Below, one piece after another: positions 46,295 to 61,502 of a stretch of 64,000 nt of DNA. Every line of letters begins with the position of its first letter. The stretch's first letter is position 1. Source of the DNA: Misgurnus anguillicaudatus (taxonomy: Eukaryota > Chordata > Actinopteri > Cypriniformes > Cobitidae); contig NC_073351.2 of NCBI RefSeq assembly GCF_027580225.2, positions 7,296,501-7,360,500 of the forward strand. Reading direction: 5' to 3'. The notes under the pieces are model-generated. The model ran no database searches and had not been told where the DNA came from. It saw nothing but the letters and a program-made list of their open reading frames with translations. A program made the translations under genes and the position numbers.

Positions 46295-47280
46295 TAAGCC
46301 TGGTTAAAACCAGACCATTCTCAGTAGTAACCGAGTTATGGTCTGGCAAAGCTTCATAGACCAATCATTTCCAAAGGTGCGTCACCAACGGGCGTCTCTC
46401 AAATGCCTCTGTGTCCAATTGGATAGACCTAAAAACCAATCAGGGGTGCGTTTCCCGAACAACAACGTAACTTGCTGCTGAACAAACATAGTACGATGCA
46501 TAGTTGGAGAAACAAACTACCAGGTCTTAAAGCTTGTAGTTCTGCGCACATGCGCAGTTTCAAATGCAGCGCTTTAATTCTGTTTACAAACCTAAAGACG
46601 TAAAATAAAATTTTAATATATTTAGAATGATGGATATACATTGTACTACATGTTTTTTGCTTAATTTGTTCAAAAGCATGATCAACTTAAGTCTACATAT
46701 TATAATAACAAGGAACTATGCTTCTAACGACAGGTAAAGAGCTGTCGTTCAAACCACACAAGTTTGCGTTGCAACTTGCGAATGTTTGTTTGAACTATTG
46801 TTACAAGAAACACAAAATCGTGGAACTTTGCCAGTAACGACAAAACTTACGACAATGGTTGGCTAATGATGCTTTCGAGAAACGCACCCCAGAGTGATGA
46901 AGGAGATGACGTATGCAGAGCTATATCAGACGTTTGCTGGACCCAGTCGGTAAGACAGCGATAACATCTTTTTATAGATATGAAGGCTTCGAGTGTGATT
47001 CTTTGTTCAGGTTTTAATGAAAAGGAAAAGTTTAAATCACTTAAAACAGACACGATAGCTGATTTGAACGAGTGATGTTCCATGGCGGCATCCATCTTTG
47101 TAATGTACAAAATCTGCTTCACCGTCGCTGCGCTGTCGTCATCGTGTAAAGCTCGCTCCAACGTTTCTGATTGGTGCCGCGATTTCTCTGCATTAGAAAT
47201 GGGCTTGAATGGATTCTTTGCCAGACTACTTGCAGATCAAATCTAAATTTGCCGGAAGTTGTCTGGGTTTTCCCAGGCTA
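46295..47280. mobile_element. hAT-type element with perfect 8-bp target duplication
   Basis: Inverted ends taagcctggttaaaaccaga and (reversed) tagcctgggaaaacccagac. Direct repeat tagaaaag at 46287-46294 and 47281-47288. Holds a second element at 46443-46890. Confidence 0.88.
46443..46890. mobile_element. MITE nested in the hAT element
   Basis: Inverted ends ggggtgcgtttcccgaa and (reversed) ggggtgcgtttctcgaa, a motif recurrent in fish genomes. No target duplication recognised. Confidence 0.7.
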
Positions 47281-47289
47281 TAGAAAAGT

Positions 47290-50200
47290 AGTAAAAAAGT
47301 AGAAATAAAAATAATAAAAACGTAACTAAAGAAACTTGCGGTCCGCCACGCAATACGTCCATGTGAGAACTTGGATTTGAAGTACTACTGTTCTACTACT
47401 GATGAAGATTGCATCCGGTACACATGTGCACCTAACCGGAAGTCCTTTACCAAATTAGTTTGGTACAAATGCATGTACCGTTAGACCCCATACCCATTTA
47501 AAACATTCTATTTATTAAAGTCACAAAAAGTGGTTTGACTTCTGTTACGTTTCATATCATTATTTTTCTTCATGAATATTCTTAATGTGAGAATGAGAAA
47601 GCTCTTTTAAATGGAAAATTGGATGTCCTTTCCAATTACCCACAAATAACAATCAATTAGCTATTTACTGCTGTGCATTCTTTAGGCAATAGGAAAGACA
47701 TGAACACAACAGGGTAAAAGACAAAATCAGGAACATCCTACTTTAAAGTGTTTTATTATCTTTGTTCTGAAACTTTATGGTTCTACCAACCGTTTACACA
47801 TTTGTCTGAAATTGCTTCCCTTACACAACCTTCATATCAACTATATACTCCATATACATCTAACAGTCAGCTCAATATTATATTGGGACTTGGGGGTTAA
47901 ATAGGACAATGTGGGTCCATCAACTGTGTCTCACACTGGACCCATGTCCAGCATATGCAGATGACAGTATATGCCAAACACACTTACCAGCCATGTGCAA
48001 ATACCCAAACAACAGCCTAGGGTCGCAAGAAAGTGGGCAAACATGGTAAGAGGAGTGGGAGATAAGTATGAAGAGGTTCATTGGGGTCTCTTTATAAAAT
48101 GTGCCATATCATAAATGATAAAAATAAAATTCAATATTATTGAGGAATTCAATTACAACTGCAGACTAAGGAGGCAGCCATTTTGTTCAAAAATACAGGT
48201 AAAACAACTGGCAACCGGCATTATTTGGTATGCAAGGCCTGTTCAGGAAAAAACAGGAATATAATCTCAACTAAAGAGATGAGAAACATTATAAGAGGAC
48301 TTAAAATAAACAGTCTGTTGTATGAGCCCTACATCTCTTACCTTACCAGTATTATCAAACACAGATCGAAACAAATTTACCTACACAGACATTTTTTTAG
48401 CATAAAAACAAACTTACATGCTGTTCTAACTTTGCCACTGTAAGTCACTTTAAATATATATATATTTAGGTCATGTGTAGAAAAGCCTTTCTTATATTAG
48501 CTGTAAAAAGAGTAGAGATATTTTATCTGATTTTATGTCATAGCTTTAGATGAAACAATAATAATATACATATAGTTTCCCTTGTTATTTAATATATATA
48601 AATCATATATTCATGCAATACGTCACATTATACACATACAGACGAACCGAACCTGTGACGCGCAATCTGCTGTCTGGAGAGACATAATCCTTGATTTCGA
48701 AACACAGTAACTTACATCAAAACATATTTTTTAATAACATACTTTAATGTTAAGATCTAGACACAACGTGGAGTGTGTTTTAAGTTTAGACGTGCTTAAA
48801 GGCCTTCCTCTTTATAACGACACCACAAGCTACTCCTGCAAGCCAAGTCACGTACATGACATTCAAACTATCAGACAACAAAAACGCCCAACATTAACAG
48901 AAAGGCACAATATTTTTTTAATAATTACTTTTTCCGTCATAACCATATTTGATCCAAAAACAGGCCCCAAACATGTCAAAATCCCCCGTACATACCACTG
49001 AAGCTCATACTTCCCAGAAGACATTACGAAATGATCGCGCTATGATTAACTTAGGAGTTTAATTTCTTCAGATGTCGATAACAACAATAAAAACCATATC
49101 ACTAAAAACCATCGACGCCAGTTTTAATGACGTTTTCCACCAGATTTTTGTGGTGTTGTGTGTATTTGGACTGTTGACATGAAAATACGACATGAACATG
49201 AAGGCCGATCTCCAACACAGGCCTGAGCAGATCCTTTTGTTTATTTTGTACAGTCCGTGAAACAAACAGCTATTAACAAAAATTACGCTTACTGTCTTTA
49301 CACGACCAAACCATCAAAACCATTACACCACGAATGTACATACGTGTTTATATTATTATACATTAACAAAATACAGCACGATAACTCAATTTTCTCATGA
49401 CGAGGCCCTGAACACCGGTCTCGCGTTTTCTGGCCCTTCACAGAGGCTTTTGCTAATCCAAAACATGTGTGATTGGCGTCTACAAAATACAGAAACACTA
49501 AAATGTACACCTGTTTAAAGAACCACGAGGCACAAAGTGTGATAAAAGGGTTACTTGAAGTGAATTTTCATCAAAATGTTTACGCAGTCAAACTGACAAT
49601 CGTGTTCGGCTAACGTTAGCATCGTGCTAACTATGGCAAATTAGACAAAATACTCAATGTATTTAACTACGCATAAAATAACCGAGCAATTACGTCTGAC
49701 AAGCAGATTCAAGTAGTTTCACGTGCTGAAATAACGAAACAATGTTCCGTATGATTTCAAGCCATCTGTCTTTGATGCTAATGCTGCTTGCATAGCTAGC
49801 CGATGCTAATCTTCTGAAGGGACGAAGCGTGACAAGCGATTATCAAACAAACAACAAGCCTTATTTACATTAACAAAGAAAAACACATCATAATACGAAC
49901 AGTAAGTTTGATAGAGTTAATAAAGAGAAAGTTTGTACCGTTGTTGACAGTAATTGGCCTACATAGGGTAAAGCTACAGAGCCAAGCCGGTCTCCTGTCG
50001 ACGTGTATGCGGGCAAGATCAGGTCAAAGTAACTGAAGACGTAAACAAACTACCAAAAACTACCAGCACCCACAAACTACACTCATCAACATTTAACCTA
50101 AACAGGCCTGGATAGGACAATAAAAATCACTACTCGTGATGCACGACACCTCCACATTTTCAGACGTTTACTGGCATTACCAACACAAAAAAGAAACAGA

Positions 50201-50790
50201 AGTAACGTTAGACACAACTTGGATTAATTTCTCATTTCCTACCAATCTGGTGGGCTAATATAGCACTATTTTGCACAGTTTTAAATCCTACATACATTAA
50301 AATATAAACAAAGGTACGTAAAATGTGACTGTATATTCGTTGAACTACTTAGCTGGCCTCTCAGCTAATGGTTAATAAATATTGTGTATCTATTTTAAAG
50401 GGCCTATATAAATGGGTCTCAGTTCGCCTGCGCGTGAAATTAACGTCAATAGGATTCAAATAGTTTATTGCTTCCCCCACCAAAGCAAATGACAAAAATC
50501 ACTTGGTATTCTTGAATCTAACACACACATAAACCAAAAGAAAGAAACAAGACACGTAAGAAAAGGGCTCGAGAGATGACAACTGGAAACCATATTTTCT
50601 TTTTCGTCTGGTTTTTCTCACTCATATTACTCGACATCTGATTCACACGAAGGGCTCCGATGCGCATAAGATCCAAGACGGCTCCCTTGCGTTGCAGTCA
50701 AACGTATATGTGTGTATTTTTGGTGTTGTTGTAATTACCTATTTGTTGCAGTGTTGTAGTAGCTGTTAGACACAGTGCAGCAGCAGCAGT
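47290..50790. other. trip12 intron 1, distal part
   Basis: Largely unique-looking, AT-rich sequence close to the trip12 promoter. I see no exon, RNA gene or delimited repeat. Confidence 0.4.
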
Positions 50791-50802
50791 CAGCGGATTT
50801 AC

Positions 50803-50930
50803 CTTCATCAGCTGAGCGACCTGCGAACTGCCACCGCATCACCTCCGTTACCACAGTGTCCGCTGCTTCCGCCGAGGCACTACTTTCCGCAGACAAACAA
50901 CGGCAGAATGCGGAAAGGCGGACCTTAACA
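50803..50930 (-). other. trip12: Putative non-coding first exon of trip12
   Basis: A strong donor GATGAAG|gtaaatc at 50803/50802 ends a GC-richer stretch containing no start codon used by trip12. Vertebrate TRIP12 genes begin with a non-coding exon at this position relative to FBXO36. The 5' limit is a guess. Confidence 0.5.
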
Positions 50931-51234
50931 ACCACATTGACGACGAAAATAACGTATATTGCGGTTATTGTGACTAGTCTGTGCTAACATCAACCTTCCG
51001 CTTGGGAATATATCCCTCAAGGAGCATACGTCAAGATTTCATATTATCAATCCGCCAGGTCGTGACCCCCCCCCCCCAATTTTGTTGAATGTTAATAATA
51101 CTTAAATATTTTTATTTTAATAGTTGAATTATTTATAGTTTATGTATGTTGCAAATATGTTTACATTAAAAAGATAACGGGACAGGGCCTCCGTTGGCAT
51201 CCTGGTTGTCATGACAACCGCTGAGCGTCCAAAA
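50931..51234. promoter_or_regulatory. Shared divergent promoter of trip12 and fbxo36
   Basis: The two genes start head to head within about 430 bp. The interval contains tgacgac and a C-run at 51067-51077 but no obvious TATA box for either gene. Bidirectional activity is inferred from the arrangement. Confidence 0.6.
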
Positions 51235-52859
<1,625 letters not shown>

Positions 52860-54130
52860 TACAGTTCCACAGCAATCAATCAATCAATCAAATCTCTCAG
52901 TATTCATATTGTTTGATTCATTCATTTGCGTATTGATGGGTGTTTGTATTTGTGGCTTTGATCAGAGGCAAGCACTCAAAAATCACCCTTAATCTGTGCT
53001 ATGTATGACAAAGTTGTTTCTATCTATTATTTTCAAAACACATTATTTTAAAATATCTATATATTTTAAGTATCTACATTTTTACTCTTAAATGTGATTA
53101 AAATGGCCAATTTATAATATGTTATATATTTTTACTGTAAACATATATTTTTATTGTAAAAATGTTTACAATTTGAAATAGATAACGAAAGACTTTATAG
53201 ATAAAGTTTATTTTAAAAAAATGATTACCATTATAATTTTTAAACAGTTATCATAAGTCATAGTGTATTTCACATGTTGGTACTGCTGAGGCAGTTTTGC
53301 CTGCTTTTTTAAATCTGCAATATCAGTGCTGTCCAGCAGATGGCGGACGAGCAAAGCTTCATAAAGTGAACATGCAAAATCCTGCACTTAAGTAGCATTT
53401 AATCATTCAAGTATTCATCATAAAATGATACGTTTTATATTAAATTATATTACAATATAAATGTTTTGACCTAAACTCTCGTATTTGCAATAAAAGATAA
53501 TTAAGTTAAATATTCAAACCAATAAATGTATTTTATATAAGTTATTTGAATATGTAATCAAAATTTGTTTTAACATACAAAAGCTAGCAATATTAAAAAT
53601 GCGTATAAAATGTCTTTAAATTATATAAGATATTGAACAGATTTTTTATTTTATTTTATCTACATCATATTTCGGAAAAAAATCTCTTGTATCCTGTGGA
53701 TACATACAGCTATATGCAGTTCTGAAGAAAACATCATAGTATCATAGTCTGAGCAATATATTTAGCATAATAATATTGTGAGCCAATACCATAAGGAAAA
53801 GTAACCATGGTTTTATTAGTGTAGTAACCATGTTAGCAGATTCATTTGCATTGTGCCACAGTTTTACTACAAATAAAATACCATGGTGAGACCATAGTTA
53901 ATTTGTGGTTACAGCAAATAAAAGATCTGCTTAATGTAGTTAAAGCATGCTTCATTTTCTTAAGGGCAAATCATTTCATGTGCAATTTGCTAGATAATTA
54001 TTACATATCACCATGATGGTAAAAACAGAGGTGAGCAGTTTTTAAGATTTAAAAATGGCTAATTATACATATCGGCTTCTGTCTGATGTTGGTGAAGTAT
54101 TTTGCTGTCCATTCTGTTTTAAAAACGCAA
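52860..54130. other. fbxo36 3' flank
   Basis: AT-rich. A candidate polyadenylation hexamer AATAAA is at 53489-53494. No further gene recognised. Confidence 0.4.
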
Positions 54131-54499
54131 CATTCAGTGTTTATTTTTCTGTATTGTTGCACTTCTTGCAAGCTCATTTTCCAGTCGAGTTTTCAGCGCT
54201 AGCTACATCTTTTGGACGTTGATGGTATTGCATCAAATGATTCATTCTGGACCAGAATTCTACCATAGACCCGGTGTGCGACGCAAGTGTTTTTTTGCTA
54301 GTTTTATCATGATGCAGTTGTCATTTTCATGTCTAGCATCACATTGTTTAAATAGCAAATGCATTTGTGCCCAATTGTGCGCCCATGGGCGTTCTGGTCT
54401 GGAAATGAGGTGTGTTCTGGCACATTGTTGGCGCGTTGCTTTGAGTCAACTAAAATAGACTATGCCATTGACCAACAAAACCTGGTCTAAAGTCTAAGG
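54131..54499 (+). mobile_element. Left part of an interrupted element (tentative)
   Basis: I recognise sequence around gtcaactaaaatagactatg as part of a common fish repeat whose further part (catgagactctcattgg-type) appears at about 57010-57140, on the other side of a block of inserted elements. The identification is from memory and not certain. Confidence 0.35.
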
Positions 54500-54791
54500 T
54501 TAAAGGGATAGTTCACCCAAAAATGAAAATTCTGTCATCATTCACTCACTCTCATGTTGTTACAAACCTATAGAAATTTTGAGAAATGTTTGTAACTAAA
54601 CCGTTAATGGACCCCATTTACTTCCATAGTATTCTTTTATCCTACTATGGAAGTAAATGGGATCCACAAATGGTTTGGTTACAAACATTTCTCAAAATAT
54701 TTTCCTTCGTGTTTATCAGAACAAAGACATTTCTATAGGTTTGTGAGAGTGAGTGAATGATGACAGAATTTTCATTTTTGGGTGAACTTTT
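54500..54791. mobile_element. MITE with long inverted ends, common cyprinid type
   Basis: Left end ttaaagggatagttcaccca and inverted right end share about 50 bp including aattctgtcatcattcactc. The centre holds a second hairpin around ccatttacttccatagta. Confidence 0.85.
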
Positions 54792-55336
54792 GCTTATTAC
54801 ACACATGGACAGCATACAAACGTTTTAAATATGAAAAATTAAAGGATTAAAATATAAACTATTATTAGTCTCTTGGACATAAATGAGGACCGATTATGAG
54901 ACGTTAGAAGGCGTAAAGAGCTGCATCAGCCTGGTAAGTAATTTAATGTTTTGCACATATTGCATTTATTTTGAAATTGTTTTTTTTAAAATGCTACCCG
55001 TGGATTTATTGTAAATGATGACTTTGTACCTGCGGATATCATGAGAACCTTTTTTAAGTAATGTTTTTAAAACACTCACGGGGCTGTCCGAATGCTAAAA
55101 CATTTCAGCTCATTCCACACATTTGTACATTTTTTATCTCCTGTTTGTTACAATAAAGTATTTTTTGAGTACAGACCTTGAAAACTCATGAAACTTTGCA
55201 CACACTTCAGAAGTGACAAAAATGTACATGTGGTATAGGCGTCAGAAGTGGGCGTGTAGAAATGACTCGATAGCACCACCTGCAAAATTTTGCCATTTCC
55301 AGGCTTCGTACTTTAACGAACTCCTCCTAGAGATTT

Positions 55337-56044
55337 AAAGGAATATTCCATTTTCTTAAAAGAAAAATCCAGATAATTTACTCACCACCATGCCATCCAA
55401 AATGTCGATGCCCCTCCCTGCTCAGTCGAGAAGAAATTATGTCTTTCGAGGAAAACATTGCAGGATTTTTCTCATCCCAATGGACTTTAATAGACACCAA
55501 CAATTAACACTTAACTCAACTTGTAACAGTTTTTTTCACCGGAGTTTCAAAGGACTATAAACTATCCCAAACGAGACTTAAGGGTCTTATCTAGCAAAAC
55601 GATTGTCATTTTTGACAATAAAAATAAAAAATATGCACTTTTAAAGCACAACTTCTCGTACAGATCCGGTCGTGATGCGTCAGCGTGACCCCACACAATA
55701 CGTAATGACGTCAAGAGGTCACAGAGGACGAACGCGAAACTCCACCCCAGTGTTTACAAGTGTTGAGGAAGAGGACCGTTCCTACGTTGTTGTATGTCAA
55801 CTGATACTAATTAATGTCTTTGTGTCAGTTTATTGTTTACAATGGTCCGCAAATGTGCGTTTTATATATGTAACACGTGACCTCCCTACGTCACTACGCA
55901 TTTACGTTAGGTCGCGCTGGACCGGATCTATACGAGAAGTTGTGCTTTAAAAGTGTATATTTTTTATTTTTATTGTAAAAAATGACAATCGTTTTGCTAG
56001 ATAAGACCCTTATGCCTCGTTTGGGATCGTATATAGTCCTTTGA
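55337..56044. mobile_element. Foldback element inserted in the repeat block
   Basis: Arms 55547-55671 and 55920-56044 are inverted copies of about 125 bp (caaaggactata...gatccggtc). The host repeat (aattttgccatttc..ggcttcgtactttaa) appears on both sides. Confidence 0.75.
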
Positions 56045-56333
56045 AAATTTTGCCATTTCTGGGCTTCGTACTTTAATGAACTCCTCCTACAGATATGAAC
56101 CATATTTGGTCCGTGTCATCTAAAGGCCTTTGCGATGCTAAATTGCGAAGATCTTGACTTTTTGTTGGAGGGTGTGTCCGTGGCGGCCCAAATTTCTGCT
56201 TTTCGCCATAAAACAGGAAGTTGTTCTAACTCAGGCTTACAATGTCCAATCTGACCCACTCTTCACATGTTTGATAGGAGTCCTGGCCTGAACACATCAA
56301 CATGGCAATATTCAGAGACAATCATAGCGCCAC

Positions 56334-56354
56334 CTGCTGGCAGCAGGAAATGTC
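56334..56354 (-). promoter_or_regulatory. CTCF-like motif inside a repeat unit
   Basis: Minus-strand core CCAGCAGGTGGCGC fits the CTCF consensus. A weaker copy is in the next unit at 56631-56650. Confidence 0.4.
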
Positions 56355-57257
56355 AGGTTTTACACTGTGATTTACTGCTCATAGAAATTGAATTAGATCA
56401 TCATCTTATTTGGTTAGACAGATCTTAAGGACTTTGCGATGATAAATTGTAAAGATCTTGACTTGGCGTTGAAGGGCGTGTCTGTGGCGTCCTGGCAAAG
56501 TTTGATGTTTTACCATGAAACTGGAAGTTGTTGTAATTCAGGCATACAATGTCCGACCTGCCCAATACATAACATGGTCAATAAGAGGCCCGGCCTGAAA
56601 ACATCAACATAGCAAAATACAGATACTGTTATAGCGCCACCTAGAGGCAGCAGGAAACACTGATTCACTGCTCTAAGAGATTTAACAATATCAACATCAT
56701 ATTTGGTCAGTCTAATTAGAATATCCACATATATTTACACACTAATTCATATCCCCACTGTTCACTGTTTTTCCTAAGGCCATCGGGTGGCCGTGCACAT
56801 ACGTGAGAGGGCCCTTCCATCGCTGCTTGCAGCTTTAATTATTCTTTGAGGATTTGGGGAACCCTGATGTAGGCTATCCATATATTTACAGCACTTAAAA
56901 GCCTGCTAATTTACTTCCATGACTGAAAGAAAATGACTTTTAAAAAGAAAGCAAAGGCTTTAATACAAACAAATAACAATTTTAATACAAATAAAAACAA
57001 CGCAATTTTTATGAGACTCTCATTGGTTTATTGCACGTTACACCCAAAACACACCCATTACTCATTACAAAAATAGGAACAACCCTTTTAGACTATGCAG
57101 TGTGCGCTTTAGACCATGTGCTTAGATTGTTAAAATAGGGCCCACAGTGTTTAATATAATAATAAACTGCTTCGTGGGCTGGATAAAAGTGCCTGCGGGC
57201 CCTCGTTTAACCACCTCTGATTTAGGCTATACATAAATGTTTTAGTCTTATAAACAT

Positions 57258-57585
57258 TAAGGGGGAGTTTCATGAACAGGGTTTAGATTAATCCAGGACT
57301 AGGCCTTAGTTAAGTCGTTTTTACAAGCAAACCTTACAACCGAGAAACCGCCCAATTATTTTCTACTGTAAAGTTGGGAATTTTAACATGGGGGTCTATT
57401 GGAATTGACTCCCTTTTGGAGCCAGTCTCTAGCGGCCAGTCGATAAATTGCAGTTTAATCACTTTCGTATTGACTTCATCAGAGAGATCGGAAGTGCAGA
57501 CAGGATGTTTTTTTAATGAAAGCAGCTCAAACATGCATTTTAATGTGGGACTAGGGCAAGCCCTGTCCGGGAAACCACCCCTTAG
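57258..57585. mobile_element. MITE
   Basis: Left end aagggggagtttcatgaaca and right end (reversed) ctaaggggtggtttcccgga pair over about 30 bp, with cagggttta/cagggcttg inside. No coding sequence. Confidence 0.7.
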
Positions 57586-57595
57586 TCATTTATTG

Positions 57596-57931
57596 CACAC
57601 TAAATTCTTCTGGGTTATTTTAAACCCAATGCTGTGTAAATATTAGACAAAACACATGCTGGGTTAATAAATAAACATATGCTGGGTTGTTGTTAACCCA
57701 ACCATGAATTGAAACAACCCAGCATAGGTTGATTTATTAACCCAACAAGGCCTTAAATATACACAATTGCAGTATTTTATATTGCACAAATATGCATAAA
57801 TAAAAAATAGCAGTTCAGAATAAAAACAAAAAGTGTCTTCTGCCTTTTGGGTCATTTTTAACCCAGTGTGTTTTGTCCAATATTTACCAAGCGCGCATGG
57901 GTTAAAAACAACTCAGACATTTTTAGAGTGT
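57596..57931. mobile_element. MITE with gggttattttaaccc-type ends
   Basis: Ends cacactaaattcttctgggt and (reversed) acactctaaaaatgtctgag. Several internal aacccag/ctgggtt inverted pairs. Lies 10 bp from the MITE at 57258-57585. Confidence 0.65.
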
Positions 57932-59360
57932 ACATCAAACTAAATAAATCTGCTAAATAAATTATTAAATTGTTAAAACAGCATACATTGAAATGTAAAA
58001 AAGTGTATTTGCTTGCAGATGCCATTTGGTTTGTCATTTATGACCCAATCTGTGAAAACCCAGCTAAAGTCATTTTTGGTGATTTACTGTTTTTTACATA
58101 AAATCATCCTACATAAAGACTATTCAGTGAAAATAAGAAGAGTTTGGCTGCAAAACGCAATAAATCCATTTTGACTAATTTCGGTAAAAACGTGTTTTCT
58201 ATACAAAGAAAGTGACAAGATGAAAACCACTTTTTTCTGTTACAAACTTTCACATAGCATCTTTAGGTTATAAAAACATTAAAATTCAAATCCGTAATTT
58301 GATTTTCAAAGATTAATTATAAAAACTGATTATTTTTTTCACAAAATGCAATAAATCCATGGCAAGTTTTCCCCCCAAAATGCTATAAATCTTTTGAATC
58401 AATCTATAAATGATTCATCTTTGTCATGTTATATTCATTTAGTTGACTAGTGGTATACACTGATAAAAAAATAACCATTAATGGCATTAATCAAAACGCT
58501 TACTTTGTCATATTAAGAACACTGTCATTGCTGCGGTTATACTTGGGACGTTGTCGCTGAACTTTTTGACAGCGAACAGTTGTAAAATGATTTGGTTCTG
58601 CTGGATTTTCGTTGACTTTGAGTATGAGAACGTGTGAGAACAATCAACGGCCAACATTTTTCCTTCACCCGGGTGCCTCTTGCGTAAATTATTAGATTTT
58701 GATGGCTTACGTTTCTTTCCCGTCACAGAAAACCACCACAAGTTTATCAATGCCATCAAAAGTATTATTTTGTTTTTGTTTGTTTGTTGATCAAGAAGTA
58801 CATAGTAGATGAGGCAAACTAAGATTCTATGTGTATTCAACAGGCCGCCATTGTTTGTTGACAATGCGTGGAATGGTGTGCTGTGATTGGTTGAGTGTAT
58901 TTATTGCATTCTGCAGTAAAGAAGGACTGGCGTTTGTCGCGTTTTGGGATAAAAGTGAGACAGGATTAAAGAATAACATGGCAGATATTGGATTTTGTGT
59001 AAAATAAAGAATTTACTTTTTAATACTGAGCAGATACAATACTGATTTTGGTGGTAACTAATAAAAAAAAAATGGCATTATCCCATTTTGGAATCAAACT
59101 CTTCATATAATCTTGATATCTTCAACTGAGTGAGATCATGTCAAAGATTAAACTCAAACTTTGATGCTGTTAAAAAACATACCATAAAAGTATTTATCAT
59201 TATAAAATGATCACTCTTTATAAAATGATATTACTCTGAATTAAATAAGAAATAACAGTTTGTGAAAGATAGGGCCTTAAACAAATATCAAAAACATTTA
59301 CAGGACTTTCAGATTCAATGTAGGTAAGCCATTCACAGACTTTATCAAGTATATAATTTG
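57932..59360. other. Intergenic, unrecognised
   Basis: AT-rich DNA; I see no gene. The sequence around 58016-58080 looks repeat-like but I cannot delimit it. Confidence 0.35.
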
Positions 59361-59369
59361 TAGTGTCTC

Positions 59370-59590
59370 TTTACACACACTCAAAATACAAAAGATGGGT
59401 TATTTTCATCCCAGCGTTGAGTCAAAAAGGCACAAACCCAGTCGTTGGGTTAAATGAACCCAGAAACTTTTTATACTTGTCCAAACAATGGGTTAAATTA
59501 ACCCATCATAGATTAAATTACAGTAAGACCCAGCAAGATTGGGTTCGTCCCTTTTTTGTGTTGAAAATAACCCAGCATTTTTTTGAGTGC
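59370..59590. mobile_element. MITE related to 57596-57931
   Basis: Ends cactcaaaatacaaaagatg and (reversed) cactcaaaaaaatgctgggt, with internal aaccca/tgggtt pairs. Confidence 0.7.
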
Positions 59591-60553
59591 AGATAACAAC
59601 AAGGTGCTCTCCTTAACCATCACCTGGATGATGTAATGGCAGTCGTATTGCATCACTTTGAGAGCAGAGCGATACTCATATGAGCTCCCACCCCTTTCTG
59701 GTCCCTAAATACGGCTTGAATGGTCTGTCTTGCACTGCAAGCATGTAAGATTTGTACTGCCATTTTATCTTGCACAAATATATCAAATCAGCAAGAAAAG
59801 TGTTAACACACCTCTCCACTGGTGTCTGCAGCACATATGGTGTGAATTAAGCTTAGCAAACACCATTTATAACAATAATGAATGCTAATGGATGGTTAGA
59901 GGGAATGAAAGTAGGTTTCTCTCTCTCTCCCTCTCTTGCTGTGGGTCAGGAAAGCGGCTTGATGACGCAGCAGGGACAGAGGCGTTTGGTAGGACGGCCG
60001 GGTTGGGAGAATAACAGAGAGGCGCTGCTTTGGCAGGCCTTAACACTCACATAGACATCCACACACAACAACACAAAGGAAGTACTGCAGAGAGAGAGAG
60101 AGAGAGACCAGCTGATCAGGCCCTGAAGGACAAACAGTGTTGCTGACACGCTCGCTTTCTCTCTTAATCTTCCGGTCTCATTTCAAACACAGCAGAACAG
60201 ACTGATCTCCACCAGGGCCAGGCTGTTTACATCAAATATGGAGGAGGAAGACTAGATCAGGTACATGAAAGCCCCGCTGAATCTTTCTCTCATTCGTTGT
60301 ATTACTCATTCTACTAACCATACTGAGAGTTGTGGGCGCTGTCCTCAGTTAATACTGACTAACAGGCTTTCCGCTATGGAAACAGTGAGCGGATCAAGTG
60401 TCCGCGAGCGACACGACTGCGTGTTTGTGTGCGCAGGCTCGTTTCGGGCTGTGGGAATCTTTCCAGATGGACATTGCGGAGCCGAGCTTTTACTAGGTCA
60501 CTGAGCGTGTTTGTCTTGATGATGTTCCAATGGGGAAGGCTCTTACTGTAATG

Positions 60554-60784
60554 CAGTGGTTTTCAAACCTTTCGGGGTGCGCCCCCTCTTGTGTAGGGTG
60601 CATCTCTTTGTGCCCACCCCAAATAAAATTCATGAAACTTAGAATTTGAATTAAACAAAACAAGACAAAACAAAACAAATGATACAGTGTAGTTGTAACA
60701 GGAGTTATGATGAAGTTATGTATTTTTAAAAATGTCATAAAACCCCTGTCACCATCTCACGTTTGGGAAGTTTGGGAACCACTG
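60554..60784. mobile_element. hAT (Charlie-like) MITE, 7/8 target duplication
   Basis: Ends cagtggttttcaaacc and (reversed) cagtggttcccaaact, the typical CAGTGGTT hAT terminus. Flanks ctgtaatg (60546-60553) and ctataatg (60785-60792) match at 7 of 8. Confidence 0.85.
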
Positions 60785-61128
60785 CTATAATGTAACAACT
60801 TAAATGCAAGGAGTATGAAACAAAGTGCTGTCTGCACTGTAAAAGAATGAGTATGAATGATAAACTACTGTAAACATAAACAAATATATGCAACAGTTCA
60901 CATATACTGTCAAAAAATACTTCAATTAGTAACACCTAATTTTTTTTCTTTTTTTTAAGTTCAAGGTGCCAAAGAATGCATTGATATATTATGTTAATTT
61001 GTTATCTGATACCTACATAGAGGGTTTGTGGCTTTATTAAGTGCAAAAATGACCCGGAAATGGTTTTACATCTCCATTTACAACTCTAGGATTCGCCTTT
61101 AGAATGAAATGGTCTATTATTACCTTAT

Positions 61129-61502
61129 TTAAAGGTGCAGTGTGTAGTTTTTAGAAGGATCTCTTGACAGAAATGCAAACTATATTATCAGGGGTGTATA
61201 AAGACCTTTCATAATGAACCGTTATGTGTTTATTACCTTATAATGAGATGTTTTTATCTACATACACAGAGGGTCCCTTTACATGGAAGTCGCCATTTTT
61301 GGCTGCCATGTTGCTACAGAAGCCCTTAACGGACAAAAGTTTTTACTAAGTTGTCTCCGGTGATGACCTGTTTGTCTGGTGTTGGCTACCGTAGCTTCTC
61401 TATGTGTTTCAAAAGCGAGGAGTGAGCAGTGGACTGAGACGTTGGTTGCAATTCACAACCTCACCACTAGATGCCTCTAATATTTACACACTGCACCCTT
61501 AA
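61129..61502. mobile_element. MITE with TTAA termini
   Basis: Left ttaaaggtgcagtgtgta and right (reversed) ttaagggtgcagtgtgtaaa. TTAA at both borders suggests a TTAA-targeting (piggyBac-type) transposase in trans. Confidence 0.8.

Larger units (their letters stand above)
55140..56845. repeat. Repeat block with roughly 300-bp internal units
   Basis: Two related units (about 56080-56370 and 56385-56670) share ctttgcgatg.taaattg, gatcttgact and tagcgccacct..aggcagcagg-type blocks. A partial unit lies at 55185-55335 and the block ends with gctgcttgcagctttaatta, recognisable as a fish repeat end. Interrupted by the foldback at 55337-56044. Confidence 0.75.

Noticed and set aside
60180..60270. Possible first exon of another gene (ATGGAGGAGGAAGACTAG followed by ATCAG|gtacat)
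   Set aside because: Only a five-codon frame and one donor-like site; no homology or downstream exon in the window.
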